From positions 1 to 33,931 of the forward strand of contig CAZOMV010000062.1 of NCBI GenBank assembly GCA_964580995.1: a stretch of 33,931 nt of DNA. Direction: 5' to 3'. The stretch comes from JAKJEP01 sp964580995 (GTDB lineage Bacteria; Planctomycetota; Phycisphaerae; Sedimentisphaerales; SM23-30). Shown piece by piece: positions 22,501 through 25,383 of this stretch. Both the position numbers and the translations under genes were made by a program. Position 1 is the stretch's first letter; each line of letters starts with the position of its first letter. The notes beneath the pieces were generated by a model. The model was not told where the DNA came from. It worked only from the letters and a program-made list of their open reading frames with translations, and searched no databases.

Positions 22501-23234
22501 ATAAGGATCGACGCCCTGAATCCGGGATCTAGCAGGCCGAATTGCAGGGTATCGCCGCCGAAATGCAGCCCGAAAGTCAGAGAGTTCAGCGGATTGGCAA
22601 AAGGAAGGGCGGAAACAATCGCATGGCCAACGAGAAAATAATTCGCCGGATCCGTGCTGCGGAGCTGCATCGCGCCCGTACTTACCGCACTGGCATCCTC
22701 CAGCAGCAGCGTATCTCCCAAGCCGCTGTCATGAATGATCACTTCGTTCGGATTGGACGTATCCAGCAGCGGTTCCAGCCCCGCATAGGTTATCACCCGC
22801 CCGCTGGCGTCAAAATTCTCCGCCGTACCCGCCCCACTGGCATCCGGCTCCACCACATAGCTGTCCGTCTGGCTGCGGATTACCAGGCTGTCAATCCCCA
22901 ACCCCCCGTCGATGGTCAGGGCGCCGGAATAATCGTTCTCCACGACAAACCGGTCGTTCCCGTCGCCGCCGATCACATGGGCAATATCCTCCTCGAACAC
23001 CTCACTGCTGCCGTCCGGATAACTTACAGTGATATTCTGCCCTATCGAAAACACCAGATCATCCGTCAGGCCGGAAAAATCCAGAGTATCCCCCTGCAGA
23101 TAGCCTGCCGACAGGAGCAGCCGGCTTTCCAGCGGTTCCACCGTCAACCCGGCATATCGGGGAACTCTCCTGCCACTGGTTCTGCGCTTTCTGTCACGTT
23201 TTCTTTGCAATCGAAACTTCTTAACTATCTTCAT
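4113..23234 (-). CDS. Giant LEPR-type RTX/adhesin-like surface protein
   Basis: One uninterrupted frame of about 6373 aa. Residues 1-31 are strongly basic and lead into VEPLESRLLLSA (32-43), the LEPRxLLSA-type motif of planctomycetal giant proteins, with Ser where Arg is usual. A short RTX-like stretch follows (VIGGDGNDRF). Then come beta-helix-like segments rich in ITAGTVSVSDG-type turns; Ala/Gly-rich alternating repeats (about residues 1195-2412); a beta-helix-like middle with two xDFxDxxLW-type modules (about 2899-3002 and 4076-4166); repeats of the type ELNIGLGSGSDAVNV (about 4645-5000); an RTX calcium-binding block (about 5045-6157); and a jelly-roll-like C-terminal domain (~6220-6373). 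The likely role is an extracellular adhesin or matrix protein folded by calcium. No type V translocator barrel, LPXTG or type I secretion genes are seen. An in-frame start at 23297 is possible; I prefer 23234 because GTGAG lies about 8 nt ahead and the basic LEPR-type N-terminus begins there. Confidence 0.93.
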   Translation of the reverse strand: MKIVKKFRLQRKRDRKRRTSGRRVPRYAGLTVEPLESRLLLSAGYLQGDTLDFSGLTDDLVFSIGQNITVSYPDGSSEVFEEDIAHVIGGDGNDRFVVENDYSGALTIDGGLGIDSLVIRSQTDSYVVEPDASGAGTAENFDASGRVITYAGLEPLLDTSNPNEVIIHDSGLGDTLLLEDASAVSTGAMQLRSTDPANYFLVGHAIVSALPFANPLNSLTFGLHFGGDTLQFGLLDPGFRASILINALDQNDVVIGEDMNLPGQDIAITAGTVSVSDGVVISTRNRNGSGQAVGDAGTITLEGKSITIGAGAELRAEVEEGSVWSAGAITVTASNTAVTPAIQLIYGSRDAAIQVGAGAILQGGGISLTAEAGDAAPEELESKFLTILENYTVDVLATILTDNIALPLAAMVKEANARVEIGADCQIVSSGQVTVDASATADGTVKAISGGLDPLSGVPVLNVFSVAFSMAEATAETLIHSGVLIAAAGDVRIAADAEATASATARTSQNLGTHPTNRDGVAISIAVADSTTTSHVTLSAGAEIQSGGNVALNATGTSTNNASAEAGVYDNGFAGIGVGLGFSDADIKADIQGIVTAEGRATPDDEEDVEGIGVRAELESSEVTSAGSGLKGDPLIKDALTKGEVATKLPSLVQGTMGKLRDQAGKNNYFEPGSFLSSLSLAGTVAYANVDNVVVASLGSAAELKSKMDIVVEARITDRVQTAAESVISGQSSDESGGTADSALSAAVIVGDYTNHVTAEIAGGAQLNARRDMDISANILYPFLTEPKELYTAEDFTSPEAIATLLDQRLGIQSKLFNSWARSVGNALPADEDGSPGKVGFAFSWDYMSYTNTVEAIVHSGALINQNDTGGDYTSEEQSVSVEAGTEMQLVDMAGVFDINLQASTLKELKEKKDSLGKWLDLMGAQGGSIGLGGSVLWRDIEGSTTARIEDGAAVHTGETGSLLVNAESNLTAIALSQSGSSGAYSFNGTVSYIEHTITTIAQIESGAQITGGSVTVSATETSFLGSLVGSVMKGENLGVGVSVGINQITHTTTAVIGSLTDEPGTDGTSIIAAGNISVTSNTGGKIGSFVIAAGKLAEGGKEPTKEKEKDTTEVTKKADEAAEKRKAEANDKGKQGKFGLGISGDVSIQDVTDYTRAFINDDGTFEGDAISVSAESQTDMLAVAGAVLVSTKEKSLGIAGSYSQTTLTGETAAYICGATLEADSLNLYAHRSGQLYSFSAGGSGAPKKGGMAVAGSVSINEVSHTTKTSLDGVGATISGNVNMTSLDDSEIFVIAGAVAFGGKAGIGAAVSLNDIANNTLATVVDSEMWCSGGLTLSATNDNDIQSIAGAAGISTNNIGAAGTVAVNEIDNTTEASLSNSQVPTDTSAAIGSLLVQALDDSHIYSIAGAIAGGKSAGIGAAVAYNEIGNETYAYADDTNITTDGAVSLSADSTAGINCIAIGAAGGMSLGLAGSVSLNYIENTIEASLRSGSEVSSESGGVSLAATDQSTITADGGGAALAVGVKGEKTAGALAVGVSVADNQILNSTTAYGDETAIIADGNIALTASSTATIDALSIGGAVAVAASGSGSGLAGSGAGSISLNEISNTVAAYLKNVSTITITTGILTLSATDSPTIYADAIGGALAVGASGQSTGAALAIGVSVSRNIISDTAAAYIDNFALASPDNTLDLTVGETFLTATSSAIIDVLSAAASVSVGGGSSTGLALSGGGADSGNIILTSTLAYVKGCDLVSSGDVTLEAANTSTITATVAAVAVAAGGGGTTGVGASIGAALASNQIGWDSDDNRVPAKVQAYLENSDVDAAGILSLSASADETIDAFILAGSVAISAAGTTGVGLSGAGADAENKIATAVKAYIDGDGTCVISADEIALTADDSSEITADVVGASLAASVAGETAVSLSIGVSLAENIIGNEVAAYIIDTEQVTARTGNVALSAAENATIHVNAIAASLSVAFAANVSVALSGAGADGTNRIANVVQAYIADSMVETLEGGDIIVDASNTSAIDSLVGGVAGAISGGTVAAAGAIGVSLAQNLIGVTADDDGSGYLNQVLAYAENAALISDGNIRIEARSTETIAADSFAGSVAIAAGVGGAAAGSGAEATNIISSKVHAFMQDSSGQAAGNMDVRAISNSEITKASAIGASLAVSLGAASVAVSLVDNQIRNDIQAYVTSSTAKEVEAGSTISITADAEKAYMTEVMAVTASVSGGAVGLSGGGIDVNNSINNIISAYVDGLTTLTADGDVEIAVGENAYLAADVTSVSVSVSLGAALGVALVENQIGSTIQAWVEDASVYADNIRISADSTANIAKTISAGISASAVGVQGNEAAAIINTLVKAFVKDAELNASGDVVIEATADNQANSSSLGGAFGAIAVGAMVADVSMGRGTGIDEVVASVGDESIISARSLRITAGSTDNLLAESLAGGGGAIAAAGAQSNVYSDYATLARIGADAVITVNALTMTSNHNQAIDASADSYAIAAAAGSGAGVDNTIVSKANVEIGAGVEVTADTILINAINQLTKDQYADGTNLRSGSASLGNVTVLKSETNIGLPETPFEAVVTIAAGAHLVAEGDSQNPGVFKIETLNKITAVDSVRIESVSGFGVSVGISKLESNSVAGIQLNGAVLENKSGDVYLTARSDIALRPSANLLVVTALTGGAGAEATGITHAANTIDVHDSTIKGSDIYLCAGRNSFAVPNLLDGYAATEITAMSLLPNISVPVPTSEIYETNRIAITGASGLYALEDVTLVAEEGLGGADRAETEGLVLSLSLIPYGVDVPDGGLVQSLNSVTIGNQVVMEAGINNQSVVQIKPLGAGDDDILARLQSDNPLVRELTAAEKESYDLPLDIRYEYAEINLEDIAFGVSTGTVIQVVPGHASGGQPGHYYRFLPETDQTVSIILAQEDFTDPDLWVQIVPDYDLDTPPAGTVTLQSDQIVRFSDELWYQYIGNAAIVIDLSSADYSDSSKWDEIPLYQSDVTDFLQDNLKDKFYVVKPLSLDAPTLTYVNLGNLLFQQRQTLVSWIASHSSNTEAVARYQMQLAILDETLAELGLLETLANPDDPTQTATLVTKDLDMLLLELPDIYAAPGSIFIETDSILAAANTPTTITALLNQQQLIARAGAGIDVLNQTPFTLSVHDAVVRDNRRVIVDEGEYIVLTPGNVYFNNEPFTNVMDTAGAKTIRIIQNNDLPFPDLGELELPPFDQDLYINGRVINEDGNVTIINDVGSITVSGEIRAGDVNIHASRDFTLNTDDWFHTNQDPRQYDIDYDALRSQAIAQSILAQQNPAQYENYLAADADGIGLTDAIDTDVSSILAQGRIGITARYLNIDGLIQSGVDTITLIIDESFTAAATTASLQDQDGSPMEGIHFGADGVPVSGYFDAQKQAIVVREIVPQGGMITLAGQILSTGNGCLKVANGYTSVEIENNSQYDLILNRIDTTTNRIGIITIIDTALLTKTVYEMDGEQVRETVYQGTLSQADPTDNNGYIASIVYAEQSTHPYDLDETILYRLETGLTYLWTEGQESTKTTVTKYEKKTFNLFGDNAFADLLVRDSSFKWQTIEYTDEVPLLESEVLLHQGDPLAPDYLAGQDYTISYEQRSDIDVDVIKNVTLVKNVGNQDGVGGDGKVYIYRGDNDELALPDQNYAGNPLWEATTIDPNTFVQNSSLGHFFSTYENSSTEVDKWTTGGGWLRKKTYHTQITQIQGLKDYYTHTLKADYPVMISFIQGPASPSISITSKQDLYMQGNITSPEWGTITLTSLEGSVTCADSAAIFGVTPSIEAGTSVRVSVEGDKGTLNVTAGTDIQVSAVSIDNQSSRLVVGSITSRDGNVFLQAPNGIAAADVNSLIQAERIELYARSGSVGSTGQPLRIDSNIHGFGGVAARADGDIVLRETQGDLQLIQPEAWANGTVSIASAHGNVHLETGTGSILDAFYEDFSPAAQLNIEDLDPRIQELVENGTFTLDSLEYPVSPGLFSYLYPHAEFLGLSQNSATQENANITGNHITLIVGGQNSQAGHISAPVSLNLAQGFEGLAQAEKEILSIATAEDVVGIRYELYLYQGQPASGIKLQQEDFSDSSRWRKLVTDYMTETDRSQSQWEPLQTGQTVLVQFSTDEYGLYRYLGSAGSLDLSVQDFSRTDLWQKVVADYATDLSGTVHLTAGRLVQNKHVVETVTIRLWDDINVEASGSVTAQAAAGVSLQTEGSLSISQIRTAGDVRLLAGGSITDRHATGTPAAIQSLGDLVLRSDVSIGTVGGSGSLRVQVSPASVFMATAGANLNVQQVGGILTYANQSVPVSDLYVSRVDAGGTVTIEVLSGDMIVGKITSGASIDLTAAGSILDAFADNRVTASDTMINLKANTDIRLHAQTGHIGTPDNALDIDSTAQGSGYLEANAGGSIYLSEIYGDLRINQVVSDSGEILLSARDGNVNLGQVRALEGLVTITASGALFNAESAQQTNILAPAALLLAGEGIGSSAHPILTELNHLEADGGQGQMWIHNQGALVIGGVSDWVGLQAAGQIQISAQSPIRIEEDVYSAGDVVLKSLDSAESGDHLTLPNGVRIVSSGGDIYLLAGDNLLIESNGTMEAAGVVYLSADNGNQDPGLGGTIDWFGRIDARQVDIRTAGDDDLINITNVLEGGPVTVATEDGDDTIQIGSQARTGSNSGGTLHPIAAMIYVNGGRGANRLLVDGSGETAETISSAVLTKDNLDGLGMQGGGIQYASISELEIQLGAASDELAIVSTHNGKTIIHLGAGENIMNLHNAAHRVSEISGELVLFGEGDRDTLNLDNTGDTGDASLILTATAIAGLAIPGSIHYGQMEELNIGLGSGSDAVNVQSTSSVTNLHLHGGDDRIYISSLAACGPEETIDFLSGDLDGIAGTLNIDAGSGSHLLMISDEAAAVGDDSVLITDQIPAGLPAADMAIAGLAPAPITFTADVAGNFTQGITIWTGCGDDTITIDSTHRRENAAALTTLNTGLGNDHITVVLDADQDGSFVLNTGGSESGSLSSSDDDRVDASGSSLPLIIYAGQGNDQITGGSGKDTIYGGLGDDTISGLAGEDILFGDEGQILTGGSGPAAITTIHPELGGNDTLDGGDGADLIWGGSGDDTLTGGSGDDLIFGDNGLIEYAADGLLSQMVSAATTDSATAGNDTIGGGDGTDLIWGGSGDDTLTGGLGDDLLFGDNGQVNYTTDGSVSTISLAMTIDPVSGGMDTIEGGAGNDVIFGGTADDTIFGDAGCDILLGDHGQYNPALPIQESFVSIDYGPGDGGGNDTIHGGADDDFILGQQGSDDLYGDEGDDDLIGGHNLVAGMDGSDTFSGGDGADVILGDNGLITRQLIGDNLWQSYPAPFAAVIRQVTQFYDQDYPYGSDTIRGDAGEDILYGQRGNDTLWGGSGDDEIYGGQGDDTLYGQEGNDILIAHMGAISRAVDENGQPVLNANGSWHRDVLLEDIGTLTGMITISSNSGLDNEALLASQMLAADLIVLAGAYQPDGSRATLTATDTWDTVMLFIDLTEVDNSTLDGGDGDDILFGHRGDDTLSGADGDDVIFGDGALNVVPFATDLPHIYNSLRLVGAGSGLGSGSGSGSELPVVLADGGSVILNPITLLPDDLNDTTPFQFLPSVGTVLPEAIQDFIQTNDIGPLMRTDGTSLVPYLSFVPDILGHTDILNGNDTITGGSGADMLFGDTGTFYSEITTELPGLQDAREALWNAFHAVLDGLHSLAIDYDTLLHTDSAYVDGHDILLGNDQIDGSEGNDMIFGDNGLIIESFVSALPQDPARYLDQSLQTQNYLYDLQHLVVDFDFTVYQAHYQVLDNLIDNVTGKKKLSKSDLEDPDWHDLIFNNDQILAGAGDDLVFGDDGTVITAILDTVAAGTSETSAQQEAFLKSAQASLKANAALRGQDLENHIQLNHDVQDLTFTAAQKKLLVYDQDYDKQINNNTIHGQDGDDLILGNYGILGIPVLLADTTQDSKALQKDLDQLLLGLGRYADDQYDIQSRTSYIAYHSLDFLNRGGSKDTITLIAGNDAITGDAGDDFILGDSAAATVTWQAGNPSLSFGDGSARLLVKNLDFNTQAVQQGRNLDKKTSVLENDTIDGGTGSSVLYGQWGSDTLSGESDDNLIYGGSGKDTILGSGNNGGGDLPSSGLLPVLSTRLFHAMDPLRRVLADLPAASWGSDNLAFDVLTGNRITEEQLDSPALTDLEQDSFQLAAAGDNFVSLLGEGSVSDYLEMNLTVTMAKAGKGMLANSYVIFDYVSPTDFKFAGINQKTKKLEIGQCTEDGWIVLSKTRMNFKVGKEYTLKLILHGDTISLVVNDTKTTAYCFGNQVNDGALGLGTNNAQSQFDNVQIITFPPDNT
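4765..8105 (-). repeat. RTX (GGxGxDxUx) calcium-binding repeat block
   Basis: Many copies of GGSGDDTLTGGSGDDLIFGDNG-type nonapeptides are encoded here, in clusters separated by 40-120-residue spacers. RTX nonapeptides bind calcium in a parallel beta-roll and usually lie near the C-terminus of proteins exported by type I systems. Two 61-residue units are close at DNA level (7621-7712 and 7804-7895, offset 183 bp), pointing to a fairly recent duplication. Confidence 0.92.
6416..6457 (-). repeat. Short tandem repeat encoding a Gly-Ser linker
   Basis: On the plus strand a 12-bp unit of the form cgaacccgaccc is repeated about three times with small changes. On the coding strand it gives GSGLGSGSGSGSEL, a flexible linker between RTX clusters. 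The tract is short enough to vary in copy number by slippage without breaking the frame. Confidence 0.7.
16000..19650 (-). repeat. Alternating Ala/Gly-rich adhesin repeats within the giant gene
   Basis: The encoded protein alternates two half-units of about 60 residues. One carries an LSGAGAD-type Gly-rich turn followed by N-x-I-x-x-x-V-x-AY; the other carries IGVSLA-x-N-x-IG-x-x-V-x-AY. Each pair ends with strand-like segments such as GNIALTASSTATIDAL. The Gly-rich turn recurs with codons ending at 17280, 17658 and 18051, giving spacings of 126 and 131 residues. The unit is diverged at DNA level. This architecture suggests a long beta-solenoid or stalk. Related, less regular units continue toward 20300. 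Confidence 0.75.
19812..19945 (-). other. Lys/Glu-rich charged insertion in the giant protein
   Basis: About 45 residues between two Gly-rich repeat units are almost entirely Lys, Glu, Ala, Asp and Thr, with the segments EPTKEKEKDTTEVTKKADEA and AEKRKAEANDKGKQGK. The composition contrasts sharply with the acidic, Gly/Ala/Ser-rich flanks and suggests a helical or disordered linker. Confidence 0.7.
23105..23234 (-). other. Basic N-terminus with LEPRxLLSA-type motif
   Basis: The first 31 residues of the giant protein hold many Lys/Arg, including RLQRKRDRKRRTSGRR, followed by VEPLESRLLLSA. Classical Sec signal peptides have a hydrophobic core, which is missing here. The motif recurs at the N-termini of very large planctomycetal proteins and has been proposed to have a targeting role; its function is not proven. 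Here the usual LEPR reads LESR. Confidence 0.8.
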
Positions 23235-23440
23235 AGAAATACTCACTTTCCCATGTATCTCCCCTTTGTTCGAACGGATAAAACTTCGAATGGACATCCC
23301 TGCCCGGCAACCTTGATGAAAACCGCTATTTGATTAACAAACCCGGCTTTCAGCTAGTTGCTGTTTAGATTCTGAACATCGTTTTTATCTTTCTCCAATC
23401 CAGGTTCGCCAGCCAATAACGCTGACGAAACCCAACCAGT

Positions 23441-23470
23441 ATTATACCCGATACCCCCCTCCCAAAACAA
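23441..23470 (-). promoter_or_regulatory. Possible promoter of the giant gene
   Basis: On the minus strand a perfect TATAAT (23446-23441) lies 18 nt after TTGTTT (23470-23465). Predicted initiation near 23434 gives an untranslated leader of about 200 nt before the ATG at 23234. The -35 match is poor (3 of 6), so the call rests mainly on the -10 box. The spacer is very G-rich on the coding strand. Confidence 0.35.
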
Positions 23471-23556
23471 TAGATTTCCCCCCAATATTTCCTTCGCACC
23501 GGCAGGATTAGACTCACTATTATCGGACCGCAGGCGGATAATTTTATCGTAATCCG

Positions 23557-23585
23557 TTGCAAATACATGAGAAACGGCTTATACT
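23557..23585 (+). promoter_or_regulatory. Predicted promoter of the divergent hypothetical gene
   Basis: TTGCAA (23557-23562) and TATACT (23580-23585) are separated by 17 nt. Predicted initiation near 23592 falls after the ATG at 23567 and before the ATG at 23642, which supports the later start. Confidence 0.4.
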
Positions 23586-23641
23586 GCCAATGGCCTGCGT
23601 TTCAGGTATGGTTCTGTGCGCCGATTGTTGTGGAACAAAAC

Positions 23642-24469
23642 ATGGCTGGCAAATTCGTAAATCCCGACAAAGAAAATGACCTTTTCATGTACTTGCTCGG
23701 AAAACTGCCTGCCTTTTGCGGGTATGAGCGATCCTTCAAAATGGCCGAATGTACCCTGCTGACCAACCGCTTTCTGCTGGGCGTTCAAAAAGAGGAACTA
23801 TCGCCCGCTGTACTTGGCGAAGTTCTGGAACAGATGAAGATGCCAGAAACGTACCGGCTTGCCTTTCAGGAAAAACTTTCCGACGCCAATATCGTCTTGT
23901 TCGGCCTGGAAGAAAACGAAAAATCCTGCCTGTATAAAATCTACCTGGAGTTCTGGGATCAGGTTATCCGTGAAATCCGCCGGAAGCCGGACAAAACCGC
24001 CCCCATGCTCCTGTTTCTCGGTTTCAAATGGGATCCCGCCGACCACCGCCGGGGAACCCTCACCCGGTATATGACCTACCCCCTGCTTTCCCTGGAAGAC
24101 ATCCGAAACCGATTATCCGCCATCTATGCCCATCATACGCATTTTGCCTCTTGGGAAGGAGCTGCGGAGATCCTCCATCGGGCCGCTAGCAGAGTTCCAG
24201 ACGATTATTTTATCTATCTGGAAGCGGACGAGGAGAACAATCCCAGAAAATCCTTCGACATCAACCTGTACAAGGCCAATCTTCCCTTACAAAATCTGTA
24301 TCCCTTGCTGTCAAAATTGAGCCGGCGATACTTAATCCCGGTATCAGACTTCGACCGGCTGTTCGATCCGATCCGCACGAAAATCCTGGGCCACCTCTCC
24401 GGCGGCATCGACCGGGAAGGCAAGGATTTTCTCACAACATACTATGAAGTCGATTGGCCCTGCCAGTAA
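23642..24469 (+). CDS. Hypothetical protein, family not recognised
   Basis: A 275-aa soluble-looking protein without a signal peptide or membrane segments. I do not recognise the family. The sequence is coherent: an N-terminal helical part (VNPDKENDLFMYLLGKLPAF), a middle strand-helix part (TAPMLLFLGFKWDPADHRRG, then TRYMTYPLLSLEDIRNRL), and a well-formed C-terminal stretch (FDINLYKANLPLQNLYPLLS, later ILGHLSGGIDREGKDFLTTY). The Gly-Gly-Ile-Asp-Arg segment looks conserved-family-like. An in-frame ATG at 23567 would add 25 residues, but a plausible promoter lies across it, and the ATG at 23642 has GTGGA about 8 nt ahead. It is divergent from the giant gene with a gap of about 400 nt and has no clear partner downstream. 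Confidence 0.75.
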   Translation: MAGKFVNPDKENDLFMYLLGKLPAFCGYERSFKMAECTLLTNRFLLGVQKEELSPAVLGEVLEQMKMPETYRLAFQEKLSDANIVLFGLEENEKSCLYKIYLEFWDQVIREIRRKPDKTAPMLLFLGFKWDPADHRRGTLTRYMTYPLLSLEDIRNRLSAIYAHHTHFASWEGAAEILHRAASRVPDDYFIYLEADEENNPRKSFDINLYKANLPLQNLYPLLSKLSRRYLIPVSDFDRLFDPIRTKILGHLSGGIDREGKDFLTTYYEVDWPCQ

Positions 24470-24523
24470 CTTACAACGGATGTTCCATCTCTCTCCTTTA
24501 TCTAACCTTCTTTTATGACTGGA

Positions 24524-24578
24524 GTTAACCCGCATTTCTCACAGTATGAAGAAAAAGCAGGGGCGAGAGGGATAAAAA
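24524..24578. repeat. 55-bp inverted repeat, internal copy
   Basis: Exact reverse complement of bases 1-55. It lies between the hypothetical gene and kamA. Flanks differ from those of the first copy (a at 24523 breaks the match). Confidence 0.9.
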
Positions 24579-25234
24579 GAAGCAGAGCGGTCGGATAATC
24601 GAGCAGGTGTATGAGCAGCAGTTTTGCCAGGATGAAGGATCTCCGGCCAAGTCGGCCCGGATCGCTGAATGGCTCCTTCGAGACCTTACCCTGCACCTTA
24701 AGTCCAATAAATAGCTTCCACGAAATCCGGATGAATTTGGCTTTCGTTTCAAGTGTCACCGCTGCCGCAACGCCGGCGAATAGGCTTATTGACCTGTCGA
24801 ACCGCTTTATAGCCAGCCGGTCCCCAACCGGAAAATCGGCTGAATACCGGAACGAACCCGAAAACCAAAACAAGATTTCACAAATTCACAGAAAAAATGG
24901 AGAAAAAGAAAAGTATTACGGATTTCTGTACGATGCTACCGTATAGTATGAATTATGAGACAGACACAGGAGTATGTTTAGAGCAAAGGCAGGAAGCCGT
25001 TTTACAGGAGTTGTTCTTTTGCTGGTTTTAAACCGTTTTGCTGATACCGGGGGCTTTCCGGAAAAAGCTGTCGTCTCACTCCGTCGGGCTAAAGGGGACC
25101 GGGTTCCACCAGCATGGACTGAGCCAGCGCGGCAAAGATTTGGAAAAACTTTGTTATTTCCGAGGTGAGAAGTAAAAAAAATAAAAATCCGGAAAATTTA
25201 TATTGAATAATTAGCCTTAGGTGAATAAATGGGT

Positions 25235-25247
25235 CATAATGATTATG
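25235..25247. promoter_or_regulatory. Perfect palindrome upstream of kamA (possible operator)
   Basis: CATAAT-G-ATTATG, two 6-bp arms around one base. It lies about 140 nt before the kamA start. Such sites can bind dimeric regulators, but chance AT-rich palindromes are common. Confidence 0.25.
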
Positions 25248-25314
25248 GATGATAACTTTACCAAACCAAGCAAAGAAGATCGCCCCAAACCGACCGTTGC
25301 AGGGAGCCTGAACA

Positions 25315-25327
25315 GGTTCCCGGAACC
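25315..25327. promoter_or_regulatory. Perfect palindrome in the kamA leader
   Basis: GGTTCC-C-GGAACC, two 6-bp arms around one base, 57 nt before the kamA ATG. GGTTC recurs at 25341 and 25361. In RNA the arms cannot form a normal loop, which favours a DNA-binding site over a hairpin. No lysine riboswitch or T-box consensus was found here. Confidence 0.3.
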
Positions 25328-25383
25328 GGAGGAGTTCTCTGGTTCCCAGATCTGGTTTGTGGTTCTTTAAGGAAATGCAGAAT

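Larger units (their letters stand above)
24470..25383. other. Gene-poor gap with decayed sequence
   Basis: This 914-nt stretch contains no gene I can support. After the 55-bp repeat, one plus-strand frame (24547-24714) reads like protein (RIIEQVYEQQFCQDEGSPAK then SARIAEWLLRDLTLHLKSNK), meets a stop, and continues in the same frame with PDEFGFRFKCHRCRNAGE before further stops. It has no start codon and may be a remnant of a lost gene. The part after about 24880 is AT-richer, and 25235-25327 holds two palindromes ahead of kamA. Confidence 0.5.

Noticed and set aside
4113..23234. Type V (autotransporter or two-partner) secretion of the giant protein
   Set aside because: There is no C-terminal beta-barrel, no TPS-type N-terminal domain with signal peptide, and no TpsB-like gene nearby; RTX repeats point elsewhere.
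23365..23568. 67-aa minus-strand open frame upstream of the giant gene
   Set aside because: It crosses both predicted promoters in the divergent region and has no ribosome-binding site or family resemblance.
24502..24873. 123-aa minus-strand open frame across the internal 55-bp repeat
   Set aside because: No ribosome-binding site or recognisable domain; the opposite strand reads at least as protein-like in broken pieces, so neither is called.
24974..25168. 64-aa plus-strand open frame preceded by AGGAG
   Set aside because: The AGGAG is only one or two bases from the ATG, the sequence has no recognisable features, and it lies in a decayed region.
25248..25383. Lysine riboswitch or T-box leader ahead of kamA
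   Set aside because: Neither the conserved lysine-box segments nor the AGGGTGG-type T-box core could be found; only a short palindrome and GGTTC repeats are present.
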